From: Plasmopara viticola
Taxonomy: Eukaryota > Oomycota > Peronosporomycetes > Peronosporales > Peronosporaceae
Assembly (NCBI GenBank): GCA_001695595.3
Contig: MBPM02000065.1
Coordinates: 248,001 to 312,000, forward strand
DNA: 64,000 nucleotides
Reading direction: 5' to 3'
Part shown: positions 1 through 9,713 of the stretch, one piece after another
Layout of the letters: each line of letters begins with the position of its first letter
Position numbering within the stretch: position 1 is the first letter of the stretch
The notes under the pieces: generated by a model
Databases searched by the model: none
Seen by the model: only the letters and a program-made list of their open reading frames with translations
What the model was told of the DNA's origin: nothing
Translations under genes and position numbers: made by a program

Positions 1-1
1 T

Positions 2-1465
2 CCTATTGTATTTGCTTTACCAAAAATCCATGATCAATTCACACTTGCTGAGACTATCGAGCTTCAGAATCGTCGTCTCCATGGAGAAAATGCAGTCAAT
101 TCAAATCTCCCGCGAGTACTTGATTTTCTTTGCGTTGAGTTTGAAAATGCCGTTACGGCATCTTTAAATGTTGTGACAACTGTTTCAGCTTTTGTGCATC
201 ACTTATCCGTACGCCAACAAGAAACGTGGCCACGTACGAGCGATTTTACTCAAGAAATTGGAAGTTCGACGTCTTTATCGACGACGGAGTTACTTGATCG
301 GCATCGACATTTAATTGGCGACGCTGTGAATAAGTTTCAAATAGGCGACGATACATTTGAATCCATAGAAGCTCCGGAAGTTACAACTCGCGAGTTTTTG
401 TTTCCAATCAAAGTGGGCTTCAATGTTGGGGAATGGAATTGGAAGAAAACTTCTACAATGTGTGCAAATGCATCTATTTACGCGATTTTGCTCCTTGATT
501 GGCTTGAGCATCTGCGAGAACCTTTGCTACATAGTCGACTGGTTGATAAGTTATTGTATGCCTCGCCCATGCCTCCTCTTTTGCTTCCTCTTTCAAAGAC
601 GACAAGTAACGAAAATCCTGGTGTGATACAAGACAACTTTTGCAGCACTAAGTTCCAATTTAAAGCGCTTCATCAATTACCAGCGTTTGCCATGAAATCA
701 TTGGATCGAGTTTTGTCGTGTTTGCGTTTTTTAAAAGCTGAGTTGGAACAAGTAATGACGAAAGACATCTTGTTTGATGCAATATGTGTTCGCTCTGCGA
801 TGGCACTATTCCACCTTTCCACATCGAATTGCACAACAGATTCGCTGCGACGTCACGCAGATTGTATCGCGCTGCTGATTGACAAATGGCACGCACCAAA
901 ACGATTAGAACTCGATCTGGAATCAATCCAGAAACTTAGTGTTTATCGACCGGTTGCCTGCCGACTCACTCAATCTGCCAACCAGATTAGCATGAACTCT
1001 GACATCGACGTACCAACTGAAAGTGACGCAAGTAAACGCTTTTTCTCTTCCTCTGTCTTATTAGCTGGAAGCGAGACACTAGGAATGCTTCCGATTCAGC
1101 AAAACTGCAATTCTTTTAACGAAGTACATCCAAAAGTTAGCAACAATTTCGGTGATGCACTCATATCTCCACGTTCGTCGCTACGAACAGCGTCTCCGCT
1201 AAGGATCGATCCAATTCCAATTAGCCTCAGTCGACGAGAAGAGGAAGCGATGATCGACGGCAAGGCACCAGTTTTGACGCTTTCTCCATCGCATAAGAAG
1301 ATAGGTCTGAGCCCTATAACTGTACAGTCTTTGCCCGGAATGGAATCCGAGTTAAGCGACGAAAGATTTGCCTTGACATTTTCTGCAGAGTTTACAGGCA
1401 GCAGTTCGCAAAATAATTTACTGACATTACCAAGTGTGCGTGATGGAAATCGCTATTGCAAATAA
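2..1465 (+). CDS. C-terminal part of an unknown protein, cut by window edge
   Basis: The frame is open from base 2 to the TAA at 1463-1465, about 487 codons, with no start codon that must be used, so the gene begins upstream of the window. The first half is helix-rich, including a stretch with the motif LLDWLEHLREPLL, followed by a long predicted helical region. The last 170 residues are Ser/Thr/Pro-rich and probably disordered. The DWLEHLREPLL helix and the helices after it recall the region behind the phosphatase domain of PTPDC1-type proteins, but the catalytic part would lie outside the window, so this is only a guess. It converges with the MOSC gene, with 48 bases between the two stop codons. 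Confidence 0.7.
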   Translation, partial: PIVFALPKIHDQFTLAETIELQNRRLHGENAVNSNLPRVLDFLCVEFENAVTASLNVVTTVSAFVHHLSVRQQETWPRTSDFTQEIGSSTSLSTTELLDRHRHLIGDAVNKFQIGDDTFESIEAPEVTTREFLFPIKVGFNVGEWNWKKTSTMCANASIYAILLLDWLEHLREPLLHSRLVDKLLYASPMPPLLLPLSKTTSNENPGVIQDNFCSTKFQFKALHQLPAFAMKSLDRVLSCLRFLKAELEQVMTKDILFDAICVRSAMALFHLSTSNCTTDSLRRHADCIALLIDKWHAPKRLELDLESIQKLSVYRPVACRLTQSANQISMNSDIDVPTESDASKRFFSSSVLLAGSETLGMLPIQQNCNSFNEVHPKVSNNFGDALISPRSSLRTASPLRIDPIPISLSRREEEAMIDGKAPVLTLSPSHKKIGLSPITVQSLPGMESELSDERFALTFSAEFTGSSSQNNLLTLPSVRDGNRYCK

Positions 1466-1513
1466 CAGGATATCTAGTTAAAGTGCAGATAAATTTGAGA
1501 ACTTTGGGGCCTT

Positions 1514-2664
1514 TTAGGCGACAATCTTCTCTTTCAACGTCAGTACTTTGACATGCGCGCCTATTGTCAGTAGAGGACGACCCAATGTATCCTTGACTTC
1601 CATAACCAAATTGGATCCAAAGTATCCTTCACCCTTCTTGCCATTTATGAAGCCCAAACGTGCACCATTTCGTTCCCGCACGATAGCACGAGAAGGCTCA
1701 CGGTCGGGATGAACTTGACCTGTTGCTTGATCCACACTGGGGATCCCGCAGCGTGCACATGGTCTCACATTGCGAAGCAGCACATTTTGGATTGCAATAC
1801 ACTTCCAGTGTTCGTCCGCAAATGCGGGACTTCCTCGGAGCACAATGCTAGAAAAACGAATATTAACATTTTGACATGGGCAGGGTTTATAGTTAATATA
1901 TCGTATACGTACTTGGGACGAAATCGATTCATTGGCACTGGCGCCTGAAGTGTCGTGTTTAATTCCTCAAGTGATTCCTCTAATGCCAAGAGGAACGGAA
2001 ACGCATCAGCAAAACGCGTTGCATGTCCAGGAGCGTAGTTTGGATGTGTAGGACGCTTAAATCCGTCTCTTATACGCATAAGACGCAAGGGGCCAGTATC
2101 ATCTTCCATAAATGTGTTTAACCACTTGGCTGCAGCATCTCCCTGGTCAATGGCTTCCACCTTGTCGTTCCAGATACGCACCACTCGCAATCGCCCCTCT
2201 TCTGTGCTAACGTTACGCACTTCTAGATCGAGCATTCCTTTGGCTGATAGTACGAGACTTGTAGCTTTCGCATCAATTGCTGGCAGCACTTTGGGATGAA
2301 TCAGTGCAAGCTTAGGATATCTTCTCTGCGATACGAATTTGTCTCTTTTGCTGTCAATAATGACCCATTCTCGATCGTGCAATAAGCCTTCCGGCGTCAT
2401 TTGGGCCTCGTGCAGTGCGATCCCAGCACAAGACTTGATGGGGTATACATAAAGACCAGAAACTTGTGGGAATTGCAGCTGCGAGGCTTTGAACATTGTT
2501 GTCTCGGCACTTGAGAGCTTTACCTCATAACTCTCGGCATCTTTGTTGTAACTTAGTACTATACCAGTAGTTTTACCATGGTATGGCTGCTTTAATGCCA
2601 CCGCAGCATCAATTGGCAGTCGACTCTCTAGCTCTGCTGCCATGTCTCGTGTCAGAGCAAACAT
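1514..2664 (-). CDS. MOSC-domain protein, mARC-like molybdenum cofactor sulfurase family
   Basis: Two exons, 1913-2664 and 1514-1847, are joined across a 65-base GTACGT...TAG intron and give 361 residues. The splice restores the family motif around VPMNRFRPN. Residues from about 78 form the MOSC N-terminal beta-barrel (YPIKSCAGI, then a GLLHDREW motif). The C-terminal MOSC domain carries RPCARCGIP; the second cysteine of this motif is the expected molybdenum ligand in mARC/YcbX proteins. The family reduces N-hydroxylated substrates using molybdenum cofactor. About 75 extra residues at the N terminus (around YHGKTTGIVLSYN) resemble a small SH3/Tudor-like barrel, unusual for mARC. No mitochondrial targeting signal is obvious. 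It is divergent from the SDE2-like gene, with 93 bases between the starts. Confidence 0.88.
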
Positions 2665-2683
2665 TGAAGATATGAGTGCATGT

Positions 2684-2733
2684 CACTGATACCACTGATA
2701 TACCGTCATTTAGTGATGTGTATACATGTATAC
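2684..2733. promoter_or_regulatory. Shared divergent promoter with palindrome and direct repeat
   Basis: The MOSC and SDE2-like genes start back to back with only 93 bases between their ATGs. This gap holds a perfect 14-base palindrome, GTATACATGTATAC, at 2720-2733 and a tandem CACTGATA at 2684-2691 and 2693-2700. A symmetric element between two divergent starts fits a bidirectional regulatory site. The role is inferred from position alone. Confidence 0.35.
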
Positions 2734-2757
2734 GAATAGGGAAGTGTTTGATCAACA

Positions 2758-4727
2758 ATGGCTTCGACCGAGCTGCAGTTTCTCGTGCACTTTAACCGCA
2801 CGCTGTGCGTCCCTCTTCCCCCAAACGCAGCAACAGTCTCCAATATTGTCGCCGTTATTCAGGAGCGAGAATGTGTGCCTTCTTCCCTGCTCGATCTTTA
2901 TGTGAATGGCTGCAAACTGGAGGTGTCCAGCCAAGTTCCATCCTTTCCAACGATCATTCGCGCTCGATTACGCGGCGGTCTTCGCGGCGGCAAAGGTGGT
3001 TTTGGCGCCATGCTTCGCAGTATGGGAAAATCCTCAGGGTCTCGAGCCACGACGAATTTTGGCGCGTGTCGAGACCTGCACGGCCGCCGCCTGCGCCATG
3101 TGAACCAAGAAGTGGCGATGCACAAATGGCATCAAGACGCAGAAAGTCGTAAAGTGCGTGAAAAAACCGCGATTGAGGATCGAGAAATGCAGGAGGAAGA
3201 GACTCCGAGCGGCATCCCCGGCTGGTACTTGGCGACGCCGTCGTGGGCGGAAGGTATCAAAAAGTCGTACATGAAAAAACGACGCAACACGGCACTATGC
3301 AAGAACTGGCTGAAAGCGAGAGAAGGAGGACAAAATCCTCCAATGGGAGCACCACGATGGTGGGGATGTCCACGAGGTCGGGAATGCAACTTTGCTCATG
3401 GGGAGGAAGAGCTTAGGGGGGAAGCATTGACAGAACTGAAGCGGGCAAAGAAAGACGAGGTTCAAAGAGCAAAGCAACAGCAATTACAAGATTATGTCGA
3501 CTATGAACAAGAAATGCCAGACGATGTGCTTGATGCTATACGGCTCGGATTGCGACGTAAGAAGAGAGCAGACGTTATGATCGAGCAGCAACAACGGGAT
3601 GCTTGTGCATTGCCACCTGATGCAACGACATATATTAATGAACGCTCGGAGCATTCTTTACCGATTGTTGAAAAATGGCTGCAATTGATTGGAGAAAAAG
3701 ACGAGATCGCTAGTGTGGCGACGACTTTCAAGCATGGATTGTGTGAATTACGCGGTCGAGGCAACTTTGGCACGGCTGCAGCACGACACTGTTGCATGAT
3801 GACGAAGGGGAAATGGTACTATGAAGTACGCCTTGTGACAGCTGGTATTGTGCAGATTGGCTGGGCAGATTCGACTTTTGAGGCGAACTCGGCAACGGGA
3901 GATGGTGTTGGGGACCATGAACGGTCTTGGGCTTATGATGGAGCTCGGCAAGTGAAATGGAACGGTGGCAAGGATGAGCAGTACGCTGCAGATGAGGCGT
4001 GGAGCAAGAATGACGTGATTGGCTGCTTGCTGGATCTGGATGACGGCACGGTCTCGTTTACGCGAAATGGCATCGATCTTGGTGTAGCTTATTGTAATGT
4101 TAAGCACACAGCAAGTGACCGAGGCTTCTTTCCTGCAATTAGTGTCGAGCAAACAGAAATTTTGCTAGTGAACGTTGGCTCCCAACCGTTTCTGTACCAG
4201 GCCCCAGGATATTTACCCGTCGTTAATGCACTGAAATTCGTTCCGCTTGCAGATGAAGCAGTCACAACAGGTAATGATGTCACAAGTACGAACTGTGTCG
4301 AAGATGCTGGAAATTTGGTTTGTACCAGGGAGAGGGCTGGCTCAACAGCCATCGATTCTGAAAAGATTCAAAGCAAGGAGAGGGTTTTGGGGAAAGAAAG
4401 AATCAAAATTGCAAATGAGTTTAGGTTGAAGGACACCCCCTTTGATCCTCCTATCGACCTGCTTAAATTTAGAACGATCGAGTCATTGGAGGCGCTGGGA
4501 TTGGAACGACTTAAGCTGGAGTTGAGTCGACGTGGTTTGAAATGCGGGTGCGTTATAGATGAATTTGGGGCATGTTGCACTAATCTTGTCAACATTAACC
4601 TAGATTTTATTTGTTGGAATTGCTGAACAGCGGTAGCTTGACGGAGCGTGCGGCTCGCCTTCTGAGCGTTCAAGGAAAAGTGTGGGAAGACATTGATGCG
4701 AAACTCAAAGTTAAGAAAGAGATATGA
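2758..4727 (+). CDS. SDE2-like protein with added CCCH zinc finger, SPRY and SAP domains
   Basis: Exons 2758-4547 and 4631-4727 are joined across an 83-base intron and give 628 residues. The order is: ubiquitin-like fold (1-78) ending in [14 protein letters not shown], the SDE2 processing site; the SDE2 core ([15 protein letters not shown], about 102-116); a CCCH-like finger with C181, C204, C210 and H214; a SPRY domain (about 340-482); and a SAP domain (about 576-614) completed only by the second exon. In yeast and animals SDE2 is cleaved after Gly-Gly and acts in splicing, telomere and replication-stress control; SAP at the C terminus is also known there. The finger has 22 residues between its first two cysteines instead of the usual 7-9. 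The SPRY insertion is the unusual part. Convergent with the next gene. Confidence 0.9.
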
Positions 4728-4867
4728 ATGTAACATGTAAAGCAAGGCACTTTCTTAGATTTTTTTAGCGCGTAAAATTTTGCAACGCGTATGGTGAATG
4801 ACATGCAAACACGCAAACAAAGCTTTTACTATACCAAACGTGATGGGGGAAAGAACAAAAGGACACT

Positions 4868-7165
4868 TTACTTCTTCTGGCGGGTCAAAGTCACTGAAGT
4901 GTATGACATGCTCGGCTTGAAATTTGATTGCCGCGGTAGAGGAGGCATCTGAAATGACATTCCTGGTAAAACTTGTTGGCCGTTAATTGAGGCACTCGGA
5001 AAGCTCATAAGAGGGCGTGGACCGCTATTGCTGTTGCTGGTATTGTGAAATTGCATGGCGAGCGAGGCAATATCGAATGCTCTTCCATCGTCTGGCGGAG
5101 GAGAAGGCTGCCCGAGTCCTCGAGTTTGCATCCCTCCCGGCAGCAAGTTTTCTTGAAGAGAGTACATAGATATTTGCTGTTGCATCACTGGCGGCATCGG
5201 ATATCCTGGGGATCGTTCAGGAATTTGCGTGTTTGGTAGTGGAGGCATCGGACGCTTGAACACTGTTTGGCCTTGCTGTTGGTACTGATTCGAGAGTGGC
5301 TGTTCATGCGGAGACTGCGATAATTGATGATTTGAATGCAGTGGACCAGGAGGTGGAGGTGGACCGTTGAGTGACACCGACTTTGCAAAGGTGGCAAAGT
5401 TAAAGTTACCAACGCTGTTTTCAGTGTTGACGAGAATCGGCTCTAACGTGTTGTGCAAGCCAGAAGGAAGTGGCGCTCTTTTCGATGGCTCTGTATGGCT
5501 GCGATGTTCGGCGTCACTGACGGCCACAATCACTGCAGGGTCAGATTCCGTCGAAAACTGAGACTGGAATGACGGAGCTCGAGCAAAGCCAAAGCGCGAC
5601 TGGCTAGCAGCTTCCGAAGAATGAATAGGCTGCTGCCGTTCCTCGACAGATCTACTGCTATTAAGAGCGGATACGTAGTCCAATGTCTCGCCATTTCTTT
5701 CTCCCGAAGAGACTTTAGCAGCAACTAGCTGAGTCTCATCTTTGTGTAAAATAATCTCCTGTTCTTCGGAGAGGACAACTTCCATCTCTATAGGTTCAAG
5801 CTCAATCATTTCATCCTCTGCTTGGTCGCTCAACAAATTACGAAGATTCTCTTGATGTGTTGCATCGTGGTATTGAGCAAGCCGCAAGTGCACATACTGT
5901 CGGAATTCTAGCAGTTGAATCTGCTGCATCTTCTCAATCGTCACAAGTTCATTTGCAAACCCTTCGCGAAGACGCAATTTCTTTATATACGTCAGTGCTA
6001 CGTGATACTGTCCAACTTCCATAGCTTTTCGAATGAGATATTCAACACTGTATTGCGGTAAAAACGTTGTGTTCTTGTCTTCCTTTAATGGCATCGTTTT
6101 ATCATTTGCAGCTGCAACAGCATCGTCCAATGGGTTCTTGGCCAGGTTGAATTTGATTGCATACTTGATAGCCTTGTAAAACTCGTTTTGTGCAATCATT
6201 GCATCCACCAGGTATTTCAACAGCTCCAACGTCCCCTTTTCGTTGCCTCGATTTAGCTTGAGCTCGCGCAAGTAGTTCAGCGATGTCACAAAGTCGCCCA
6301 CACGCGCCGTTTCCCGAACCAAAGCTTCGTAAAACTTAGAACGCGTATCGTCCTTATTTGATAGTTTGCTAATGCACTTGAGCGCCAATGACCACTGCCG
6401 CTGCTTCATCATTTCCACTGACAGTGCTTCAAGCGGAAACTCCTTGAAAAGCTGCATCTCCATGACACTCGAGACAGCCTCTTCCCAACTTCTGGTTTCC
6501 AACATGCCTGCTACGAGTTGTGAAGCTGGGAACGTGTCTAACAGTCCAAATTGCTTGGCTGACCTTAGAGCTACGCGAAATCTACGCGCTCGAATCATGG
6601 CTTGAATAAATGCAGGTGGTGTCCAGCAAGGCCGCTCCACTGAGCCGGACAACTGCTCGAAGTCCGGTACCATCTCTTGTGCTAGTCGCACGGCTGCATC
6701 GAAGTGCAGCGCGCGTACTCTCTCATTTATAAGCAATGTAACGAGCGCTTCGTTGTTCTGAAGCTGCAGATCACGCACCAGCTGCGCCGCTTCTTCCAGC
6801 GAATCGGGATTCTTCGCCTTCTCCAACATTAGACGTACTACGTCTGCTGTCTGAAAGCGTGAACTCAAGTGCGTGCTTGCTGCAATGAGATATGCAGCAT
6901 CATTAAAGCTCGAGTCAAGTAAGAGCTGCTGCAGTCGCATCTCGAGCTGCTCGGACGTTGCGCTGTCTGTGTAGGTTCGAGCCTGTGCCATGCCAAACTC
7001 CAAAGCGGAGGGTGTGGGCTTGGCGGGAGGTTTGGACTTGCCAGTACGTTGTTTGGGTTGAGACTTGGAGCGTGACAAAGCATTCGAGGATCGTGTCTTG
7101 CCCGTGGAGGTCAGACGATTGGCTTGAGAGGCGTCGCGCCAATTGGCGGACGCCGACTCCGTCAT
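4868..7165 (-). CDS. Alpha-helical solenoid protein of unknown function, 765 residues
   Basis: A single uninterrupted frame begins at ATG 7165 and ends at TAA 4868. The first 55 residues are basic and Ser/Lys-rich. Residues about 60-420 are a run of helix pairs with repeated patterns such as ALRSAKQFGL, SLALKCISKL and YKAIKYAIKF, which suggests an alpha-solenoid or TPR-like scaffold. An acidic segment follows near 440-470. The last 200 residues are Pro/Gln/Ser-rich with a PPPPPGP tract and are probably disordered. No catalytic motif is visible. I do not recognise the family; a scaffold or adaptor role is inferred from fold type only. It lies 105 bases upstream of the RING gene on the same strand. 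Confidence 0.8.
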   Translation of the reverse strand: MTESASANWRDASQANRLTSTGKTRSSNALSRSKSQPKQRTGKSKPPAKPTPSALEFGMAQARTYTDSATSEQLEMRLQQLLLDSSFNDAAYLIAASTHLSSRFQTADVVRLMLEKAKNPDSLEEAAQLVRDLQLQNNEALVTLLINERVRALHFDAAVRLAQEMVPDFEQLSGSVERPCWTPPAFIQAMIRARRFRVALRSAKQFGLLDTFPASQLVAGMLETRSWEEAVSSVMEMQLFKEFPLEALSVEMMKQRQWSLALKCISKLSNKDDTRSKFYEALVRETARVGDFVTSLNYLRELKLNRGNEKGTLELLKYLVDAMIAQNEFYKAIKYAIKFNLAKNPLDDAVAAANDKTMPLKEDKNTTFLPQYSVEYLIRKAMEVGQYHVALTYIKKLRLREGFANELVTIEKMQQIQLLEFRQYVHLRLAQYHDATHQENLRNLLSDQAEDEMIELEPIEMEVVLSEEQEIILHKDETQLVAAKVSSGERNGETLDYVSALNSSRSVEERQQPIHSSEAASQSRFGFARAPSFQSQFSTESDPAVIVAVSDAEHRSHTEPSKRAPLPSGLHNTLEPILVNTENSVGNFNFATFAKSVSLNGPPPPPGPLHSNHQLSQSPHEQPLSNQYQQQGQTVFKRPMPPLPNTQIPERSPGYPMPPVMQQQISMYSLQENLLPGGMQTRGLGQPSPPPDDGRAFDIASLAMQFHNTSNSNSGPRPLMSFPSASINGQQVLPGMSFQMPPLPRQSNFKPSMSYTSVTLTRQKK

Positions 7166-7270
7166 AGCGCTAAAATTTAGTGAGGAATTTACGTCGCGAG
7201 TTGTCTAACATTTCAATTTATCAAGATTTCAAAATTTCAAAGTCTAATTATAATATCGACAAATGATTGT

Positions 7271-8180
7271 TCAGGCGAAAGCGGGAAATTTACATATTGG
7301 ACACGACCCCTTTTCATAGAGCCACGGATCGATGCACTCTGGATGGAAGCGGTGGAAACACGGCATCATGCGTACGCGGCTGTCGACCTGAAATGCGCTC
7401 AGACACACTGTGCAGCTTGCATTCTCGGATGTTTTTAACATGCGTTCCCTGCCATTGGCATTAACATTGACACACACAGATAAACAAGTGCTTTGCATGC
7501 CGACATAGCGTAGAGTATTTCTACATTCCTGCTAGCCACACACTGGACTAGAGTGACTTTAAAGAAGACGATAGAAGGGAGATAGAGTGACCACGTACGT
7601 CAACGTAATTATAGGCAGCTGCTGAATCTGTCGCGCCGTAGCACGACCACGGCATCGATTCTCGTTCAAAGCTTCGAGCTGCATAAGGCGCTCATAGTCG
7701 TTGCTGTCGAAGTCGCGATTGCTCATGAGCAGCTGTAGCATGTCGCGGTCCAGCTGCTCATACAACGCTCGGCTCATCTGCAAGACGCGCGGCGCTTGCC
7801 TTCTTCTAAGCTGCTGATTTTGCATCTGATCGCGCTTAGCGCCCAATGTAATTAGCTCAAGTAGCGAGATAGCGCCGTAAATGATGAGAGGTAGTCCGAC
7901 TGCAGCAGGCACAAGTAAATGAATATGAGGCGATGACAGCGGCTGCAGTGGACATAAAAAGCGGCAGCGTACTCATTACAGCGAAAACAAAGCATGTTTG
8001 TGGCTGGTACACGGCGAAGAAGACCATCAAGATGCTCAGGCCTCCGACGGCTAGGCATACTGCTGCCGCCATGTTTTGTATGAGAGAAGAAAATGTACCA
8101 GTTAGGTGGTACCCTTGACAAATCGACCTTCTAAACCTTCTACGATTGGTGGAAGTACCTAAAAGCCCTATCCGCATCAT
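7271..8180 (-). CDS. Membrane-anchored RING-H2 protein, likely E3 ubiquitin ligase
   Basis: Three exons, 7973-8180, 7599-7899 and 7271-7448, are joined across introns of 73 bases (GTACGC...CAG) and 150 bases (GTACGT...CAG), giving 228 residues. Phase matching gives two strongly hydrophobic segments, around AVCLAVGGLSILMVFFAVY and FAVMIGLPLIIYGAISLLEL, then a charged helical linker. The end is a complete RING-H2 finger: CxxC, 14 residues, CxHxxHxxC, 10 residues, CxxC. Proteins built this way pass ubiquitin to membrane-associated substrates. The start at 8180 is the first ATG in frame; a later ATG just before the first membrane segment (MAAAVCL) is possible. It is divergent from the Ras gene, with 177 bases between starts. 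Confidence 0.8.
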
Positions 8181-8357
8181 TTTCCTCCAATCGTGGCGCG
8201 ACCATTGGGATGCGCACCCTGTAGAGTCTTTTCTCTACGCGCAGCGTTCGTGCCAGGCGGGAGAACGACAAAGACAGAGTCACTAAGACTTAAGAAAGGA
8301 AGCAGTCGCCGCAGGATTTACGTGTATTGCATTCCTACTTCATACGACGATCGCACC

Positions 8358-9287
8358 ATGACTGACAACAAAGAGTACAAACTGGTACGAACGTCTCGAC
8401 TCTAGGGAAGAAAAAAGTCAAACGAGATCCTTCTTTTATGTGTCTCCCTCGAGCCTGAGTTATTTCGTAATCATATTAACCTTGGTATCTGCTTCTTTTA
8501 GGTGGTTTTGGGCAGTGGTGGCGTGGGGAAATCCGCACTAACCATTCGCCTCGTGACCGACAACTTTCTCGAAGATTATGATCCAACTATCGGTAGCGAC
8601 AGACTATCCTATATCAGAGGTGCTCCAGCTAACACTGACAACTGCATAAATCGAATCATGCTATACAGAGGACAGCTATCGGAAACAGACAACGATCGAC
8701 AATTGTCCTGCGCTGCTAGATATTCTCGATACAGCCGGCCAGGAAGAGTACACGTCCATGCAGGATCAGGTTCGCTGTTATAGAAACGTATAGTCCGGCG
8801 TAAATTGACTCTTGTTTGCTCTGTGTAGTGGATGCGTGAAGGCAAAGGCTTTCTCTTGGTTTACAGTGTCACGAGTCGAAGCTCATTTGACGACATTGCC
8901 GCCTTTAAGGACAAGATCCTGCGAGCGAAGGACGTGGATAATGTACCTATTGTGCTAGCTGGGAATAAGTGTGACTTGGACGCGCAAAGACAGGTTGCAG
9001 CTATCGAAGGCAAGAAACTTGCCAGTCAGTGGGGATGTTCTTTTATGGAAACTAGTGCCAAAGAGAGAGTACGTTTCCGATCTATGACAGTATCACAAAA
9101 AGCGTGCTTTCTTGTAATTTTCGAGATAGCTAATATTTTACAATTGCTTTTGTAGATATTAAACGAAGAGTGCTTTTATCAGGTCGTGCGCGAGATTAGA
9201 AAGTCCGAGCGCCCTGTTTGTGTGGAACGACCGCAACCTACTCAGAAGTCACAAAAGGAGTCAAGACTCAAGTGCACGATTCTGTAG
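8358..9287 (+). CDS. Ras/Rap-type small GTPase
   Basis: Five exons, 8358-8384, 8502-8592, 8669-8769, 8829-9068 and 9156-9287, are separated by introns of 117, 76, 59 and 87 bases and give 196 residues. All G-box motifs are present: GSGGVGKS (P-loop, with the position equivalent to Ras Gly12 kept), YDPTIEDSYR (switch I/effector), DTAGQEEY (switch II, catalytic Gln kept), NKCD and ETSAK. The protein ends in a CTIL CAAX box; a final leucine predicts geranylgeranylation and membrane attachment. It is a normal-length, apparently functional Ras-superfamily switch, closer to Ras/Rap than to Rab or Rho. The first intron interrupts the sequence just before the P-loop. Confidence 0.95.
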
Positions 9288-9713
9288 AAGCGCACGTGAT
9301 TTTCGAGCTCTCGTCTCGTTGCGTCATTGACTTCTATCTTCTCATTGCTGCTTACATGATAACACTCAGTTATAGTCCACTTCAGAATTCAACAAGCCAA
9401 CCACTTGCAATCCTGTCCGCTCCACTCCTCACAGTGCCAAGTGTTCGGCCCCATCGATCCTCGACATTGCCAAAAAAATACTCCCGTTACTTCGCCCCCA
9501 AATCGGTCTTAATATTTGTTTGCTGTGGCGTTAGCCTCAGCGTGCAGTTACATTGAGTGGATTTTACTTACAAAAAAATCCACTGTTGTATAGAAAAACA
9601 CATTTTTCTGCCACATGCTTTATTTTTCTCTTGCGCAACCTTAATTACTGAAATTAAGAAGTTGTAATAGCTGTTTTTTTCTATAATTTTGGACATGTCT
9701 CACGATATCTTTA
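9288..9713. other. Intergenic stretch, no gene seen
   Basis: This is the 3' flank of the Ras gene up to the LINE tail. A 112-codon open stretch at 9218-9556 overlaps the last Ras exon in another frame and has no family signature. I see no structured RNA. Confidence 0.5.

Noticed and set aside
173..175. Start codon for the first gene at 173
   Set aside because: It is a GTG in the middle of a frame that is open from base 2, so the true start is outside the window.
7852..8121. Cysteine-rich frame on the minus strand over the RING gene
   Set aside because: It is an alternative frame; the frame with two membrane segments joins correctly to the next exon and the RING finger.
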